From assembly GCF_001506165.1 (NCBI RefSeq), contig NZ_CP011427.1, forward strand, positions 868,001-932,000: a DNA stretch of 64,000 bases, read 5' to 3'. The notes beneath the pieces are model-generated. The model was not told the origin of the DNA and did not search any database. It saw only the letters and a list, made by a program, of their open reading frames with translations. Position 1 is the stretch's first letter; the number at the start of each line of letters is the position of its first letter. Below are positions 42,198-52,178 of this stretch, piece by piece. This DNA comes from Pantoea vagans. GTDB taxonomy: Bacteria; Pseudomonadota; Gammaproteobacteria; Enterobacterales; Enterobacteriaceae. The position numbers and the translations under genes were made by a program.

Positions 42198-45100
42198 ATG
42201 GCAAGACGTGTTAATCGACTGCTGCTCAGTGTGCTGATCGGCGGATCACTTTTGGGCAGCACATTGCTGCCTGCACAAGCGGCGGATACGCCTGCGGTGC
42301 AAAAGGCGGCAAAAACACTCGCGGTTATCGACCTTTCAGAACTGCAACTGGATGGCGCGGCGGCACTGGTGTTGACCTTCAACACCGCGCTCGACAGCAA
42401 GCAGGATATCAATGCGCTTATCCACCTCAGCGATGAGAAAAGCGGTAAAGTTGATGGCGGCTGGGAGCTGGCGCAAAATGGCAAAACCTTGCGCTTCCGC
42501 CATCCTGAGCCGTCGCGCAAATTGACGGTCACCGTTGATGCTGGCCTCAAAGCCGCCGATGGCAGCAGCTTATCCAGCCCTTTTAACCAGACACTCACCA
42601 CGCGTGACATCCAGCCGATGGTCGGTTTCTCCAGCCGGGGTTCATTACTGCCGCTGCGCCTGACGCAGGGTTTACCGGTGCTGGCGCTGAATGTGAATAA
42701 CATTGATGTCGACTTCTTCCGGGTAAAAAGTGCCGCGCTGGCCGATTTTCTCGCCCAGTGGAATTACGGCAACAATCTTTCGTACTGGGAATCCCGCGAC
42801 CTGCTGAAAAATGCTGATTTAATCTACAGCGGTCGTTTTGACCTCAATCCAGCACGTAACACCCGTGAAAAAATGCAGCTGCCGCTGGGTGACGTTGATG
42901 CACTCAAACAACCCGGTGTGTATCTGGCGGTGATGAAGCAGGCGGGCACTTATAACTACACGCAACCCGCGACCCTGTTCACCCTCAGCGACATTGGCTT
43001 TTCGCTGCACAGCTTCCCGGATCAACTGGAACTCTTTACGCAAAGTCTGGCGAGTGGCGCGCCGCTGGATGACGTCAATGTGCAACTGCTGGATGAAAAA
43101 GGCCAGCAGCTGGCAAGTGGCAGCAGTGACAGTCAGGGCCATCTTCGTTTACCCGCCAATGCCAAAGGTAAGCTGCTGCTGGCGACGCTAAAAGGACAAA
43201 CCTCGCTAATCGATCTTAATCGCCCCGCCTTGGATCTGGCAGAATTCCCGATCGACGGCCCACAAGGTTACGACAAACAGTTTTTTATTTTTGGTCCGCG
43301 CGATCTCTATCGCCCCGGCGAAACTGTCATTGTGAACGCCTTACTGCGTGATGCGGATGGCAAGCCGCTGCCACCGCAACCGGTGAAAGCTGAGGTGGTG
43401 CAGCCGAATGGTGAAGTCACACAAACCTTTGTGTGGCAGCCGGAAAACGGTATCTATCAGCAGCGTTTTGCGTTACCTGCTTCGGCCATGACCGGAGAGT
43501 GGACGCTGCGTATTAACAGCGGGGATAACCAGCCGCGGAACTGGTCATTCCATGTGGAAGATTTTCTGCCAGAGCGGATGGCGTTGGCGCTGAGCAACAG
43601 TGAACAGCCGCTGGCACCGGATGCGACAGTGACTTTTGCGGTTGAAGGGCGTTATCTCTATGGCGCGCCTGCGGCAGGCAATGAACTGCAGGGGCAACTG
43701 TTCCTGCGCCCGGCGCGTGAAGCGGTGACGGCACTACCTGGCTACCAGTTTGGTGACATTACCGAAGAGCTAAAGCGCAGCCTGGACGATGTCGACGAGA
43801 AGCTGGATGAAAGCGGCAAGCTGCAGCTCAACGTGGAGAGCAACTGGGCGGAGAGTCACTCACCATTAAATTTGATTTTGCAAGCCAGCCTGCTGGAAAC
43901 CGGTGGCCGTCCGGTGACGCGCCGCGCAACTCAAGCCATCTGGCCTGCGCCTGCACTGCCGGGTATTCGCCCGCTGTTTAACAGCGAATCAGTCTACGAC
44001 TATCGCACCGATCGTTATCGTGATGAACCGACGGTGCCAGAAAACAGTCTGGCGGAATTCGATGTGGTTTATGCCAACCCTCAGGGGGAGAAACTGGCCG
44101 CACAGGATCTGGATGTGCGCCTGATTCATGAGCGTCGTGACTATTTCTGGAGCTTCTCCGACAGCGAGGGCTGGCAGTCGCGTTACGATCAAAAAGATCT
44201 GCAGGAAGATGAGCAGCACATCACTATCGCGGCGGGTGGCAGCCAGAAAGTGAGCTTCCCGGTGGAGTGGGGCACCTATCGGCTGGAAGTGCATGCGGGT
44301 GACAAGATTATCAGCAGTGTGCGCTTCAATGCCGGTTACTGGTGGCAGGACAATACCGACGGCACGGGTGCGCTGCGTCCCGATCAGGTCAAACTGAAAA
44401 TCGATAAAAGCGCCTATCAGCCGGGTGACACTGCGCACGTGCAGGTCGAATCACCTGCGGCCGGTAAAGGTTATCTGATGGTGGAGTCAAGCAGCGGCAC
44501 ACTGTGGTGGCAACCGCTGGATGTGCCTGCAGGTGGCGCGACCATTGATGTCCCTGTCAGTGAAAGCTGGCAGCGTCACGATCTTTATCTCAGCGTTATC
44601 GTCGTGCGACACGGCGATAAAGCCAGTGGCACCACACCCAAACGGGCGGTGGGTCTGCTGCATTTGCCGATGGCTACGGAAGCGCGTCGCCTTAACCTGG
44701 TATTGGATGCGCCGGATAAAATCCGCCCTGAGCAGACCATAAAAGTGAAGGTCAAAGCCAGCCGAGAAGGTGGCGAGTTACCCAAGCAGGTTCAGGTTTT
44801 GCTGTCTGCGGTGGACAGTGGCGTGTTGAACATCACGGATTACAAAACGCCGAACCCGTGGCAGGCGTTCTTTGGTCGCAAGCGCTACAACGCCGATCAA
44901 TACGATGTTTATGGTCAACTAATTGAAGGCGGCGGCAAGCTGGCCGCGCTGCGTTTTGGCGGTGATTGTGACGATGCTGATGCGCTGTCTCGTGGCGGCA
45001 AGAAACCTGTGACGGACGTGCAAATTATCGCGCAGCAGCTGCAACCCGTCACGCTGGACGCTAATGGTGAAGGCACACTTGAACTGCCTGTTCCCGCCTT

Positions 45101-47084
45101 TAATGGTGAGTTACGCCTGATGGCGCAGGTGTGGAGTGACGACAGCTTTGGCTCGGCGGATCGTAAATTGGTGGTGGCTGCACCCCTGATCAGCGAGCTG
45201 GCAACGCCGCGCTTTATGGCCAGCGGTGACCAATCGACGCTGGCGCTGGATCTCACCAACCTCACCGATCAGCCTCAAACATTGAAGGTTGATGTGACGG
45301 CGAAGGGGTTGATTGCGTTGACCGGTAATGTGCCCTCTTCGGTGCAGCTGGCGAAAGGGGCGCGCACCACCTTGCAGATTCCCGTGAAAGCGCAGGGGGC
45401 CTTTGGCGAAGGCGCGGTGCAGGTCAAGGTTTCGGGCATGAGCCTGCCAGGGGAAACTTTGGCGCCGAGTGAGCGTCAATGGTCCATCGGCGTGCGCCCG
45501 GCCTATCCAGCACAAACCCTGAATTTCGAGAATGTGATGCAAACCGGCCTGAGTTGGCAGGTTGTCGCCAGCGCGTTTAATGGCCTGCAAAAAGACACCT
45601 TGACCGGGCAATTATCCCTGAGCAATCGACCACCGCTGAACATCGCCAGCTTCATCAGCCAACTTTATGCTTATCCTTACGGTTGCCTGGAGCAGACGGC
45701 CAGCGGGATTTGGCCGTCGGTATTCACCAACAAGGCGCAACTGGATGCCTTAGGTATCAAAACCAGCACAGACGAGGCGCGCCGCGCGTCGATTGCTACC
45801 GGTATTGCGCGCCTTGCTGGCATGCAACGTGGCAACGGCAGCTTTGGCCTGTGGAGCAAAGAGAGCGCTGAAGAGTTCTGGCTGACCGCTTACGTCACCG
45901 ACTTCCTGCTGCGCGCCAGTGAGGCGGGGTACAGCGTGCCAGAAGGCGTCATCAGCCGTGCAGATGAGCGTCTGCTGCGCTACTTGCAGGACCCGTCACA
46001 GATTGAAACCAGCTGGAGCAGCGATGCCGATGGCCTGCGTTTCAGTGTGCAATCCTATGCCGGCTTGGTATTGGCACGCCAGCAACAGGCACCACTCGGG
46101 GCACTGCGTGCCTTGTATGACAAGCGTGAACAGGCAAAATCGGGTCTGGCACTGGTGCAACTCGGCGGGGCGTTGAAACTGATGGGCGATCAACAGCGCG
46201 CGCAGCTGGCATTGGCGCAAGGAATCGGATTGGAGCGTAAACCGAATAGCTGGCTGGGAGACTATGGTAGCCCGGTGCGCGATCGTGCACTGATACTCTC
46301 GCTGTTAACGGAAAATAAGCTGTTGCCAGATATGCAGGGGCCATTACTGATTGACCTGGCAAAAGCGGTGCACGGCCAGCGCTGGTTCTCCACCCAGGAA
46401 AATAACGCCCTGTTCCTTGCTGCGCGCACCTTACAGCAGCACAAAGGTGAGCAGTGGCAAGCCTCGCTACAAGGAAGAAGCGAACCGTTGAGCAGCAATC
46501 AGGCAATCAACATGGGGATCGACGAAGCGCAGCTGCGACAAGGGCTTTCGGTGAAAAGCGACAATGCGTCACCGCTCTACGGCACGCTGAATGTGGTGGG
46601 TTATCCGCGTACGGCACCGTCGCCAATGAGCAACGTCCTCAGCATTACCCGTGAATACTTCACACTGGAAGGGAAACCGGCCGATCTCACTAATCTGAAG
46701 AGTGGTGAACTGCTGGTGGTCCGACTGAAGGTGGCGGCCAGCGAACGTGTCAGTGATGCTTTGGTGGTGGATCTGTTGCCCGCGGGGCTTGAGCTGGAAA
46801 ACCAGAATCTCAGCGACAGCAGCGCCAGTCTTGGCGACAGTGCTGATGCGCTGAAAGAGAGCATGATGGATATGCAGCAGGCCAACATCAAACACATTGA
46901 GTTCCGCGACGATCGTTTTGTCGCGGCGCTGGCGCTGGATGGCTACACGCCAGGCACGTTGCTGTATCTGGCGCGGGCCGTGACGCCGGGTAGCTATCTT
47001 CTGCCGCCGCCGCAGGTGGAATCCATGTATGTGCCAGAGTGGCGCGCGATTGGCAGCACGCCAGAAAAACTCAATGTGCGCTAA
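42198..47084 (+). CDS. yfhM: Bacterial alpha-2-macroglobulin YfhM
   Basis: YfhM is a periplasmic protease trap thought to protect the cell after outer-membrane damage, working beside PbpC. The 1628-residue protein has MG-type domains, the bait region near the middle, and the thioester motif PYGCLEQTASG with Cys1163 and Gln1166. It ends in the receptor-like domain (LLPAGLELENQNL, RDDRFVAALALDGY). Its signal peptide (MARRVNRLLLSVLIGGSLLG, then STLLPAQA) lacks a lipobox cysteine, whereas E. coli YfhM is a lipoprotein. It lies six bases before pbpC. Confidence 0.95.
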   Translation: MARRVNRLLLSVLIGGSLLGSTLLPAQAADTPAVQKAAKTLAVIDLSELQLDGAAALVLTFNTALDSKQDINALIHLSDEKSGKVDGGWELAQNGKTLRFRHPEPSRKLTVTVDAGLKAADGSSLSSPFNQTLTTRDIQPMVGFSSRGSLLPLRLTQGLPVLALNVNNIDVDFFRVKSAALADFLAQWNYGNNLSYWESRDLLKNADLIYSGRFDLNPARNTREKMQLPLGDVDALKQPGVYLAVMKQAGTYNYTQPATLFTLSDIGFSLHSFPDQLELFTQSLASGAPLDDVNVQLLDEKGQQLASGSSDSQGHLRLPANAKGKLLLATLKGQTSLIDLNRPALDLAEFPIDGPQGYDKQFFIFGPRDLYRPGETVIVNALLRDADGKPLPPQPVKAEVVQPNGEVTQTFVWQPENGIYQQRFALPASAMTGEWTLRINSGDNQPRNWSFHVEDFLPERMALALSNSEQPLAPDATVTFAVEGRYLYGAPAAGNELQGQLFLRPAREAVTALPGYQFGDITEELKRSLDDVDEKLDESGKLQLNVESNWAESHSPLNLILQASLLETGGRPVTRRATQAIWPAPALPGIRPLFNSESVYDYRTDRYRDEPTVPENSLAEFDVVYANPQGEKLAAQDLDVRLIHERRDYFWSFSDSEGWQSRYDQKDLQEDEQHITIAAGGSQKVSFPVEWGTYRLEVHAGDKIISSVRFNAGYWWQDNTDGTGALRPDQVKLKIDKSAYQPGDTAHVQVESPAAGKGYLMVESSSGTLWWQPLDVPAGGATIDVPVSESWQRHDLYLSVIVVRHGDKASGTTPKRAVGLLHLPMATEARRLNLVLDAPDKIRPEQTIKVKVKASREGGELPKQVQVLLSAVDSGVLNITDYKTPNPWQAFFGRKRYNADQYDVYGQLIEGGGKLAALRFGGDCDDADALSRGGKKPVTDVQIIAQQLQPVTLDANGEGTLELPVPAFNGELRLMAQVWSDDSFGSADRKLVVAAPLISELATPRFMASGDQSTLALDLTNLTDQPQTLKVDVTAKGLIALTGNVPSSVQLAKGARTTLQIPVKAQGAFGEGAVQVKVSGMSLPGETLAPSERQWSIGVRPAYPAQTLNFENVMQTGLSWQVVASAFNGLQKDTLTGQLSLSNRPPLNIASFISQLYAYPYGCLEQTASGIWPSVFTNKAQLDALGIKTSTDEARRASIATGIARLAGMQRGNGSFGLWSKESAEEFWLTAYVTDFLLRASEAGYSVPEGVISRADERLLRYLQDPSQIETSWSSDADGLRFSVQSYAGLVLARQQQAPLGALRALYDKREQAKSGLALVQLGGALKLMGDQQRAQLALAQGIGLERKPNSWLGDYGSPVRDRALILSLLTENKLLPDMQGPLLIDLAKAVHGQRWFSTQENNALFLAARTLQQHKGEQWQASLQGRSEPLSSNQAINMGIDEAQLRQGLSVKSDNASPLYGTLNVVGYPRTAPSPMSNVLSITREYFTLEGKPADLTNLKSGELLVVRLKVAASERVSDALVVDLLPAGLELENQNLSDSSASLGDSADALKESMMDMQQANIKHIEFRDDRFVAALALDGYTPGTLLYLARAVTPGSYLLPPPQVESMYVPEWRAIGSTPEKLNVR

Positions 47085-47090
47085 GCGTTG

Positions 47091-49409
47091 ATGAACAAGG
47101 TAAAGCGACTAAAGCGGTGGCGCTGGCTGCCGCTTTTTTTACTACTGATGTTAGCAGGAATGTGGTTGCTGGATCGGCTCGATCCCTTGCCGCTGCAGGA
47201 GGTGCAGCCTGCGCGCGTCGTGGTGGCCGAAGATGGCACACCGCTGTGGCGTTTTGCGGACCAGCACGGGGTCTGGCGTTATCCCGTCACGCTGGAGGAG
47301 GTCTCGCCTGATTATATTCAGGCACTCCTGACCTACGAAGATCGCTGGTTCTGGCACCATCCGGGTATCAACCCGATGGCGATTGTGCGTGCCATCGGGC
47401 AAAACGTACTGCATCACAGCATTGTCTCGGGCGGCAGTACACTCACAATGCAAGTCGCGCGGCTGATCGATCCGCAACCGCGTACGCTGCGTGGCAAAGT
47501 GGTTCAGGCGTGGCGCGCACTGCAACTGGAGTGGCACCTGTCGAAGCGCGACATTCTGACGCTGTATCTCAATCGCGCCCCTTTTGGCGGTACCGTTGAA
47601 GGTGTCGGAGCGGCAAGCTGGATGTGGTTGGGTAAACCACCGTCACAACTCACTAAAGGCGAGGCGGCTTTACTCGCGGTGCTGCCGCAGGCGCCGAGCC
47701 GTCTGCGTCCAGACCGCTGGCCGCAACGTGCGGAAGCCGCACGTAACAAAATCCTGGATCGTCTCGCTGAGTATCGGGTGTGGTCGGCGCAAGATGTCGC
47801 TGATATCAAACAGGAGTCCGTCTGGTTGCCGCCGCGTCAGACGCCGCAAATGGCCCCGTTACTGGCGCGTCGTCTGCTGTCGCTTTCACCCGACAATAAA
47901 ATTACCTCCACGATTGATGTGTCGTTACAGCGTGAGTTGGAGAGTCTGGCCACTTCGCTTAAAACTCAGTTGCCACCGCGCACCTCGCTGGCACTGCTGG
48001 TGGTCGATCACAGCAATATGAAGGTGCGTGGCTATGTGGGTTCGGTGTCTTTCAATGACGACAGCCGCTTTGGCCATGTCGATATGATCGCCAGCGTGCG
48101 CTCGCCCGGTTCGGTGCTAAAGCCTTTTGTCTATGGTATGGCGCTGGATGAAGGGCTGATCCACGGTGAATCGCTGTTACAGGATGTGCCGCGCCGCTTT
48201 GGCGATTATCGTCCGGGTAATTTTGATGCCGGTTTTCATGGCCCGGTCAGTGCCAGTGAAGCGCTGGAACGTTCGCTGAATCTGCCTGCGGTACAGTTAC
48301 TGGATGCGCTCGGCCCGAAAACGGTGGCGGCGCGCTTACGCAATGTGGGCTTGAACCTGCGATTCCCGGCTGGCGCAGAGCCCAACCTGTCATTGATCCT
48401 GGGCGGCACGGGCGCAAGACTGGATGATATTGTCGCGGCGTACAGCGCTTTTGCCCGTCAAGGTAATGCGGCGCAACTGCGCTGGTTACCTGACCAGCCT
48501 CTGCTGGAACGGCCCTTGCTGTCACCCGGAGCAGCCTGGATTATTCGGCGCATACTGGCAGGTGAAGCGCTGCCTTCGGGCGCGGTGCCGGATATTGCAC
48601 CACTGGCATGGAAAACCGGTACCAGCTATGGCTATCGGGATGCCTGGACCATTGGCATCACGCCACGTTATCTGATTGGTGTATGGGTCGGCAGACCTGA
48701 CGCCACACCCGTCGCCGGGCAGTTTGGCTTTGCCTCGGCTGTGCCGGTAATGAATCAGGTCAACAATCTGCTGGCGGGGTATATGTCGGTGCGCGGCGCA
48801 CCGCGTGACCCGCGCCCGGACTCGGTCAGCGCCATGAGCATTTGCTGGCCCGGAGGTCAGCCTTTACCGATGGGTGACGATAACTGCCGCCAGCGTCGCC
48901 AAAGTTGGGTGCTGAATCAAACGGTGCCGCCCACGCTATTGGCACCCGGTCAGGAGAGCGTTAACGGTCTACGCCAGCAATACTGGCTGAATAGCCAAGG
49001 CTTACGTGTGGCGGCAGATTGTCCGGATGCGCAAAGCCATGAGCGGCTGATGTGGCCATTACCGCTTGAGCCCTGGCTACCCTTAGCAGAGCGCCGCGAA
49101 CAGCGCTTGCCGCCGATTGACCCGCGCTGCCCGCCGTTACATCAAGGCAATGCGCCACCAATGGTGATCACCGGCGTCATCAACGGTCAGCGCGTGCAGC
49201 CGCTGCCGGGCAAAATGGTATTGATATTGCCGGTGGCGGTGCAGGGTGGAAAAGGGGAGCAGCGCTGGTGGTTTTTGAATGGACAACCCGTTGAGCAGGA
49301 AGCGGAGAAAAACAGTGCCGCACTGGTGTTGAGTGAGCCTGGCCCGTATCAACTGGTGGTGATGGATGAAGCGGGGCAACTGGCATCCGTCTCATTTATT
49401 CGCGGCTGA
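47091..49409 (+). CDS. pbpC: Penicillin-binding protein 1C
   Basis: PbpC is a class A penicillin-binding protein with glycosyltransferase and transpeptidase-like domains, thought to repair peptidoglycan. The 772-residue protein has an N-terminal membrane anchor (about 11-24) and the glycosyltransferase domain with TYEDRWFWHHPGINP and GGSTLTMQVARL. The transpeptidase domain has Ser341 in SPGSVLKPF and KTGTSYGYRDAW, and the C-terminal BiPBP domain is present. The start is ATG 47091, with a TTG just before it. It is coupled to yfhM. Confidence 0.96.
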   Translation: MNKVKRLKRWRWLPLFLLLMLAGMWLLDRLDPLPLQEVQPARVVVAEDGTPLWRFADQHGVWRYPVTLEEVSPDYIQALLTYEDRWFWHHPGINPMAIVRAIGQNVLHHSIVSGGSTLTMQVARLIDPQPRTLRGKVVQAWRALQLEWHLSKRDILTLYLNRAPFGGTVEGVGAASWMWLGKPPSQLTKGEAALLAVLPQAPSRLRPDRWPQRAEAARNKILDRLAEYRVWSAQDVADIKQESVWLPPRQTPQMAPLLARRLLSLSPDNKITSTIDVSLQRELESLATSLKTQLPPRTSLALLVVDHSNMKVRGYVGSVSFNDDSRFGHVDMIASVRSPGSVLKPFVYGMALDEGLIHGESLLQDVPRRFGDYRPGNFDAGFHGPVSASEALERSLNLPAVQLLDALGPKTVAARLRNVGLNLRFPAGAEPNLSLILGGTGARLDDIVAAYSAFARQGNAAQLRWLPDQPLLERPLLSPGAAWIIRRILAGEALPSGAVPDIAPLAWKTGTSYGYRDAWTIGITPRYLIGVWVGRPDATPVAGQFGFASAVPVMNQVNNLLAGYMSVRGAPRDPRPDSVSAMSICWPGGQPLPMGDDNCRQRRQSWVLNQTVPPTLLAPGQESVNGLRQQYWLNSQGLRVAADCPDAQSHERLMWPLPLEPWLPLAERREQRLPPIDPRCPPLHQGNAPPMVITGVINGQRVQPLPGKMVLILPVAVQGGKGEQRWWFLNGQPVEQEAEKNSAALVLSEPGPYQLVVMDEAGQLASVSFIRG

Positions 49410-49486
49410 ATCCACGCTATGCCAGATTTTGCGCGTGTCCGCCCCGACAAAAATCAATTATTTTCGATAATTCCACCAATCGGCAA

Positions 49487-49515
49487 TAGGCAACGCCTGA
49501 TGATGTCCCTATAAT
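49487..49515 (+). promoter_or_regulatory. ndk promoter
   Basis: TAGGCA, a 17-base spacer and a perfect TATAAT (49510-49515) give a start near 49522. The leader then folds into CCGGGA..TCCCGG (49531-49547). The ndk ATG follows at 49578 behind AGAGG. Confidence 0.65.
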
Positions 49516-49577
49516 CGGCGCGTTTTCTTACCGGGAGCGAGTTCCCGGTTTCTTCAGGATGCTAACTAGAGGTCATC

Positions 49578-50009
49578 ATGGCAATCGAACGTACTTTCTC
49601 AATCGTTAAACCAAATGCCGTCGCTAAGAACGTGATTGGTGCTATCTACAACCGTTTTGAAAGCGCAGGCTTCAAAATCGTTGGCGCGAAAATGCTGCAC
49701 CTGACCAAAGAGCAGGCAGAAGGCTTTTACGCTGAGCACAAAGGCCGTCCATTCTTCGATGGTCTGGTTGAGTTCATGACTTCTGGTCCCGTTGTTGTTT
49801 CTGTTCTGGAAGGCGAAAATGCCGTTCAGCGTCACCGTGACCTGATGGGTGCAACCAACCCAGACAACGCACTGGCCGGTACTCTGCGTGCTGACTACGC
49901 TGACAGCTTCACCGAGAACGCGACCCACGGTTCTGACTCAGCTGAGTCTGCTGCACGTGAAATCGCTTACTTCTTCGCTGAGAACGAAGTCTGCCCACGC
50001 ACTCGCTAA
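49578..50009 (+). CDS. ndk: Nucleoside diphosphate kinase
   Basis: Ndk equalises nucleoside triphosphate pools by moving phosphate through a histidine intermediate. The 143-residue protein matches E. coli in length, with the catalytic His117 in NATHGSDS and the nucleotide-binding [15 protein letters not shown] segment. It has its own promoter. The next gene, rlmN, has a separate promoter and a leader hairpin. Confidence 0.97.
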   Translation: MAIERTFSIVKPNAVAKNVIGAIYNRFESAGFKIVGAKMLHLTKEQAEGFYAEHKGRPFFDGLVEFMTSGPVVVSVLEGENAVQRHRDLMGATNPDNALAGTLRADYADSFTENATHGSDSAESAAREIAYFFAENEVCPRTR

Positions 50010-50073
50010 GTGCGTTGCAGCTGATGCGGATAAACGTCTTTACACCTTTTACGCTTAAGTAAAGTCGTTCCCC

Positions 50074-50102
50074 CTGGCATCATGCAGCAGATGTAGTACA
50101 AT
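50074..50102 (+). promoter_or_regulatory. rlmN promoter
   Basis: CTGGCA (50074-50079), a 17-base spacer and TACAAT (50097-50102) give a start near 50109, about 88 nt before rlmN. Confidence 0.6.
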
Positions 50103-50105
50103 TAT

Positions 50106-50146
50106 GCGCCCTTGTTGAGCCAGCCTCAGCGAGGGCGCCTTTTTTT
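50106..50146 (+). terminator. Terminator-like hairpin between ndk and rlmN
   Basis: GCGCCCT..TGAG and CTCA..AGGGCGC form a long stem, followed by seven T. It can end the ndk transcript. Because it begins within a few bases of the predicted rlmN start site, it would also lie at the extreme 5' end of the rlmN mRNA. Confidence 0.7.
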
Positions 50147-50196
50147 CCTATTCTTAACGAGAGCCGTAACGTGTAACAACGAGGCCAGAGAACATT

Positions 50197-51366
50197 ATGT
50201 CCGAACAGATTGTGACGCCGTCGTCCGCTTCCCCCGTGGTTGTTTCCCCAAAAAACGAAAAAATTAACCTGCTGGATCTTAACCGTCAGCAGATGCGTGA
50301 ATTCTTCCTTGAAATGGGCGAAAAGCCGTTCCGCGCTGATCAAGTCATGAAGTGGATGTACCACTACTGCTGCGACGATTTCGAGCAGATGACGGATATC
50401 AACAAAGTGCTGCGTGGCAAACTGATGCAGCGCGCTGAAATTCGTGCGCCGGAAGTGGCGGAAGAGATGCGTTCCAGCGATGGCACCATCAAATGGGCGA
50501 TCCGCGTGGGCGATCAGCTGGTAGAAACCGTGTATATCCCGGAAGCCGACCGTGCAACGTTGTGCGTCTCCTCGCAGGTAGGTTGTGCGCTGGAGTGCAA
50601 ATTCTGTTCGACCGCGCAGCAGGGCTTTAACCGCAATCTGCGCGTCTCCGAAATCATTGGTCAGGTATGGCGTGCGGCGAAAATCATCGGCGCAGCTAAG
50701 ATCACCGGCCAGCGCCCGATCACCAACGTGGTGATGATGGGCATGGGTGAGCCGTTGCTCAACCTGAACAACGTGGTGCCTGCGATGGACATCATGCTGG
50801 ACGATTTCGGTTTTGGTCTGTCAAAACGCCGCGTGACGCTTTCGACTTCAGGTGTGGTTCCCGCGCTGGATAAGTTGGGCGATATGATCGACGTTGCGCT
50901 GGCGATTTCACTGCACGCGCCGAACGATACCATCCGTGATGAAATTGTGCCGATCAACAAAAAGTACAACATCGAAACCTTCCTGGCCGCAGTGAAGCGC
51001 TATATTGGCAAATCAAACGCCAATCAGGGCCGAGTGACCATTGAGTACGTGATGTTGGATCACATCAATGACAGCACCGACAATGCCCATGAACTGGCGG
51101 CCTTGCTGAAAGAGACACCGTGCAAAATCAACCTGATTCCATGGAACCCCTTCCCTGGCGCACCTTACGGCCGCAGCTCAAATAGCCGTATTGACCGCTT
51201 CTCTAAAGTGCTGATGGATTACGGTTTTACCACTATCGTGCGTAAGACGCGCGGCGATGATATCGATGCCGCCTGTGGTCAGCTGGCAGGGGATGTGATT
51301 GACCGTACCAAGCGCACACTGCGTAAGAAAATGGCCGGTGAAACCATCTCTGTGAAGGCGCTCTGA
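50197..51366 (+). CDS. rlmN: Dual-specificity rRNA/tRNA adenine C2-methyltransferase RlmN
   Basis: RlmN is a radical SAM enzyme that adds a methyl group to C2 of A2503 in 23S rRNA and A37 in some tRNAs. The 389-residue protein has the cluster motif C130-x3-C134-x2-C137 (GCALECKFC), [10 protein letters not shown], and the methyl-carrying Cys360 (AACGQLAG). It carries a [4Fe-4S] cluster, so it depends on whatever assembly machinery this cell retains. It has its own promoter. Confidence 0.97.
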   Translation: MSEQIVTPSSASPVVVSPKNEKINLLDLNRQQMREFFLEMGEKPFRADQVMKWMYHYCCDDFEQMTDINKVLRGKLMQRAEIRAPEVAEEMRSSDGTIKWAIRVGDQLVETVYIPEADRATLCVSSQVGCALECKFCSTAQQGFNRNLRVSEIIGQVWRAAKIIGAAKITGQRPITNVVMMGMGEPLLNLNNVVPAMDIMLDDFGFGLSKRRVTLSTSGVVPALDKLGDMIDVALAISLHAPNDTIRDEIVPINKKYNIETFLAAVKRYIGKSNANQGRVTIEYVMLDHINDSTDNAHELAALLKETPCKINLIPWNPFPGAPYGRSSNSRIDRFSKVLMDYGFTTIVRKTRGDDIDAACGQLAGDVIDRTKRTLRKKMAGETISVKAL

Positions 51367-51443
51367 AACCCATCGTCTGGTGATATTCACCGGGCGTGAG
51401 GCGTGCCAGTCTCTCTGCTCGATTTTGAGCAGGAGAGACAGAA

Positions 51444-52178
51444 ATGCGTAAAGGATTACTCGCGGTGGTTGTGGCTGGCTTTGTTGTAAGTGGTTGTGTC
51501 AATCCACCCCCCAACACCCGTGCCGCTGACATCAGACTACAGTTAGGATTACACTATCTGGCTGTGAAAGATTATGGCGCGGCGCACCGCAATCTATTAC
51601 GTGCAGAGCGTGCCGCACCAAAGGACTACCGCGTGCCGTTGGCGCTTGCGCGATTGGCACAGGCGCAGCAGAATAGCGCGCAGACACATTGGCACTACCA
51701 ACGCGCTCAGCAGTTAGCGCCAACGAATGGCTATGTCGCTAACAATTACGGTGCGTTTCTCTGCGGTTTAAGGCAGTATGACGAAGCGCATCAACAGTTT
51801 AAGCTGGCGATCGCAGCGCAGGAAATTGATGCCCGGCAGGATGCATTTCTGTTTTCGGGCTATTGTTACCTGCAGGCTGGAGAGAGTGCCGCAGCGCGCG
51901 AACCACTAGGCCACGCGCTGGATGCCGCACCGGAGCAGGGAAGTCATCTGCTTGCGGAAGTGGAAAGGCGTCTTGAGCAGCAGGATCGCACGGCGGTTCC
52001 GCTGTTATTAGAAGTGTACCACCAGCGGTTGCCCGCAACGGCAGACAGCCTGTGGTTACAAATACGTTTCGCCGCGCAACAGGGAAACGCTGCTGACGTT
52101 ACACGTTATGGCGATCTGTTGGCGCGAAGTTTTCCACAATCGATACAGTACCAGCGTTATTTTGCTAATGAATACTGA
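51444..52178 (+). CDS. pilW: TPR lipoprotein, PilW/PilF-like
   Basis: The 244-residue product has a lipoprotein signal ending in VVSGC (Cys18) and several tetratricopeptide repeats between about 30 and 150 ([40 protein letters not shown]). This matches the PilW/PilF type IV pilus pilotin family, which sits upstream of rodZ in many enterobacteria. No other pilus gene is in the window, so a pilus role here is uncertain. It overlaps rodZ by 11 bases. Confidence 0.82.
   Translation: MRKGLLAVVVAGFVVSGCVNPPPNTRAADIRLQLGLHYLAVKDYGAAHRNLLRAERAAPKDYRVPLALARLAQAQQNSAQTHWHYQRAQQLAPTNGYVANNYGAFLCGLRQYDEAHQQFKLAIAAQEIDARQDAFLFSGYCYLQAGESAAAREPLGHALDAAPEQGSHLLAEVERRLEQQDRTAVPLLLEVYHQRLPATADSLWLQIRFAAQQGNAADVTRYGDLLARSFPQSIQYQRYFANEY

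Noticed and set aside
46262..46506. Antisense frames within yfhM
   Set aside because: GC-rich coding strands give many open antisense frames; none has a domain or start context.
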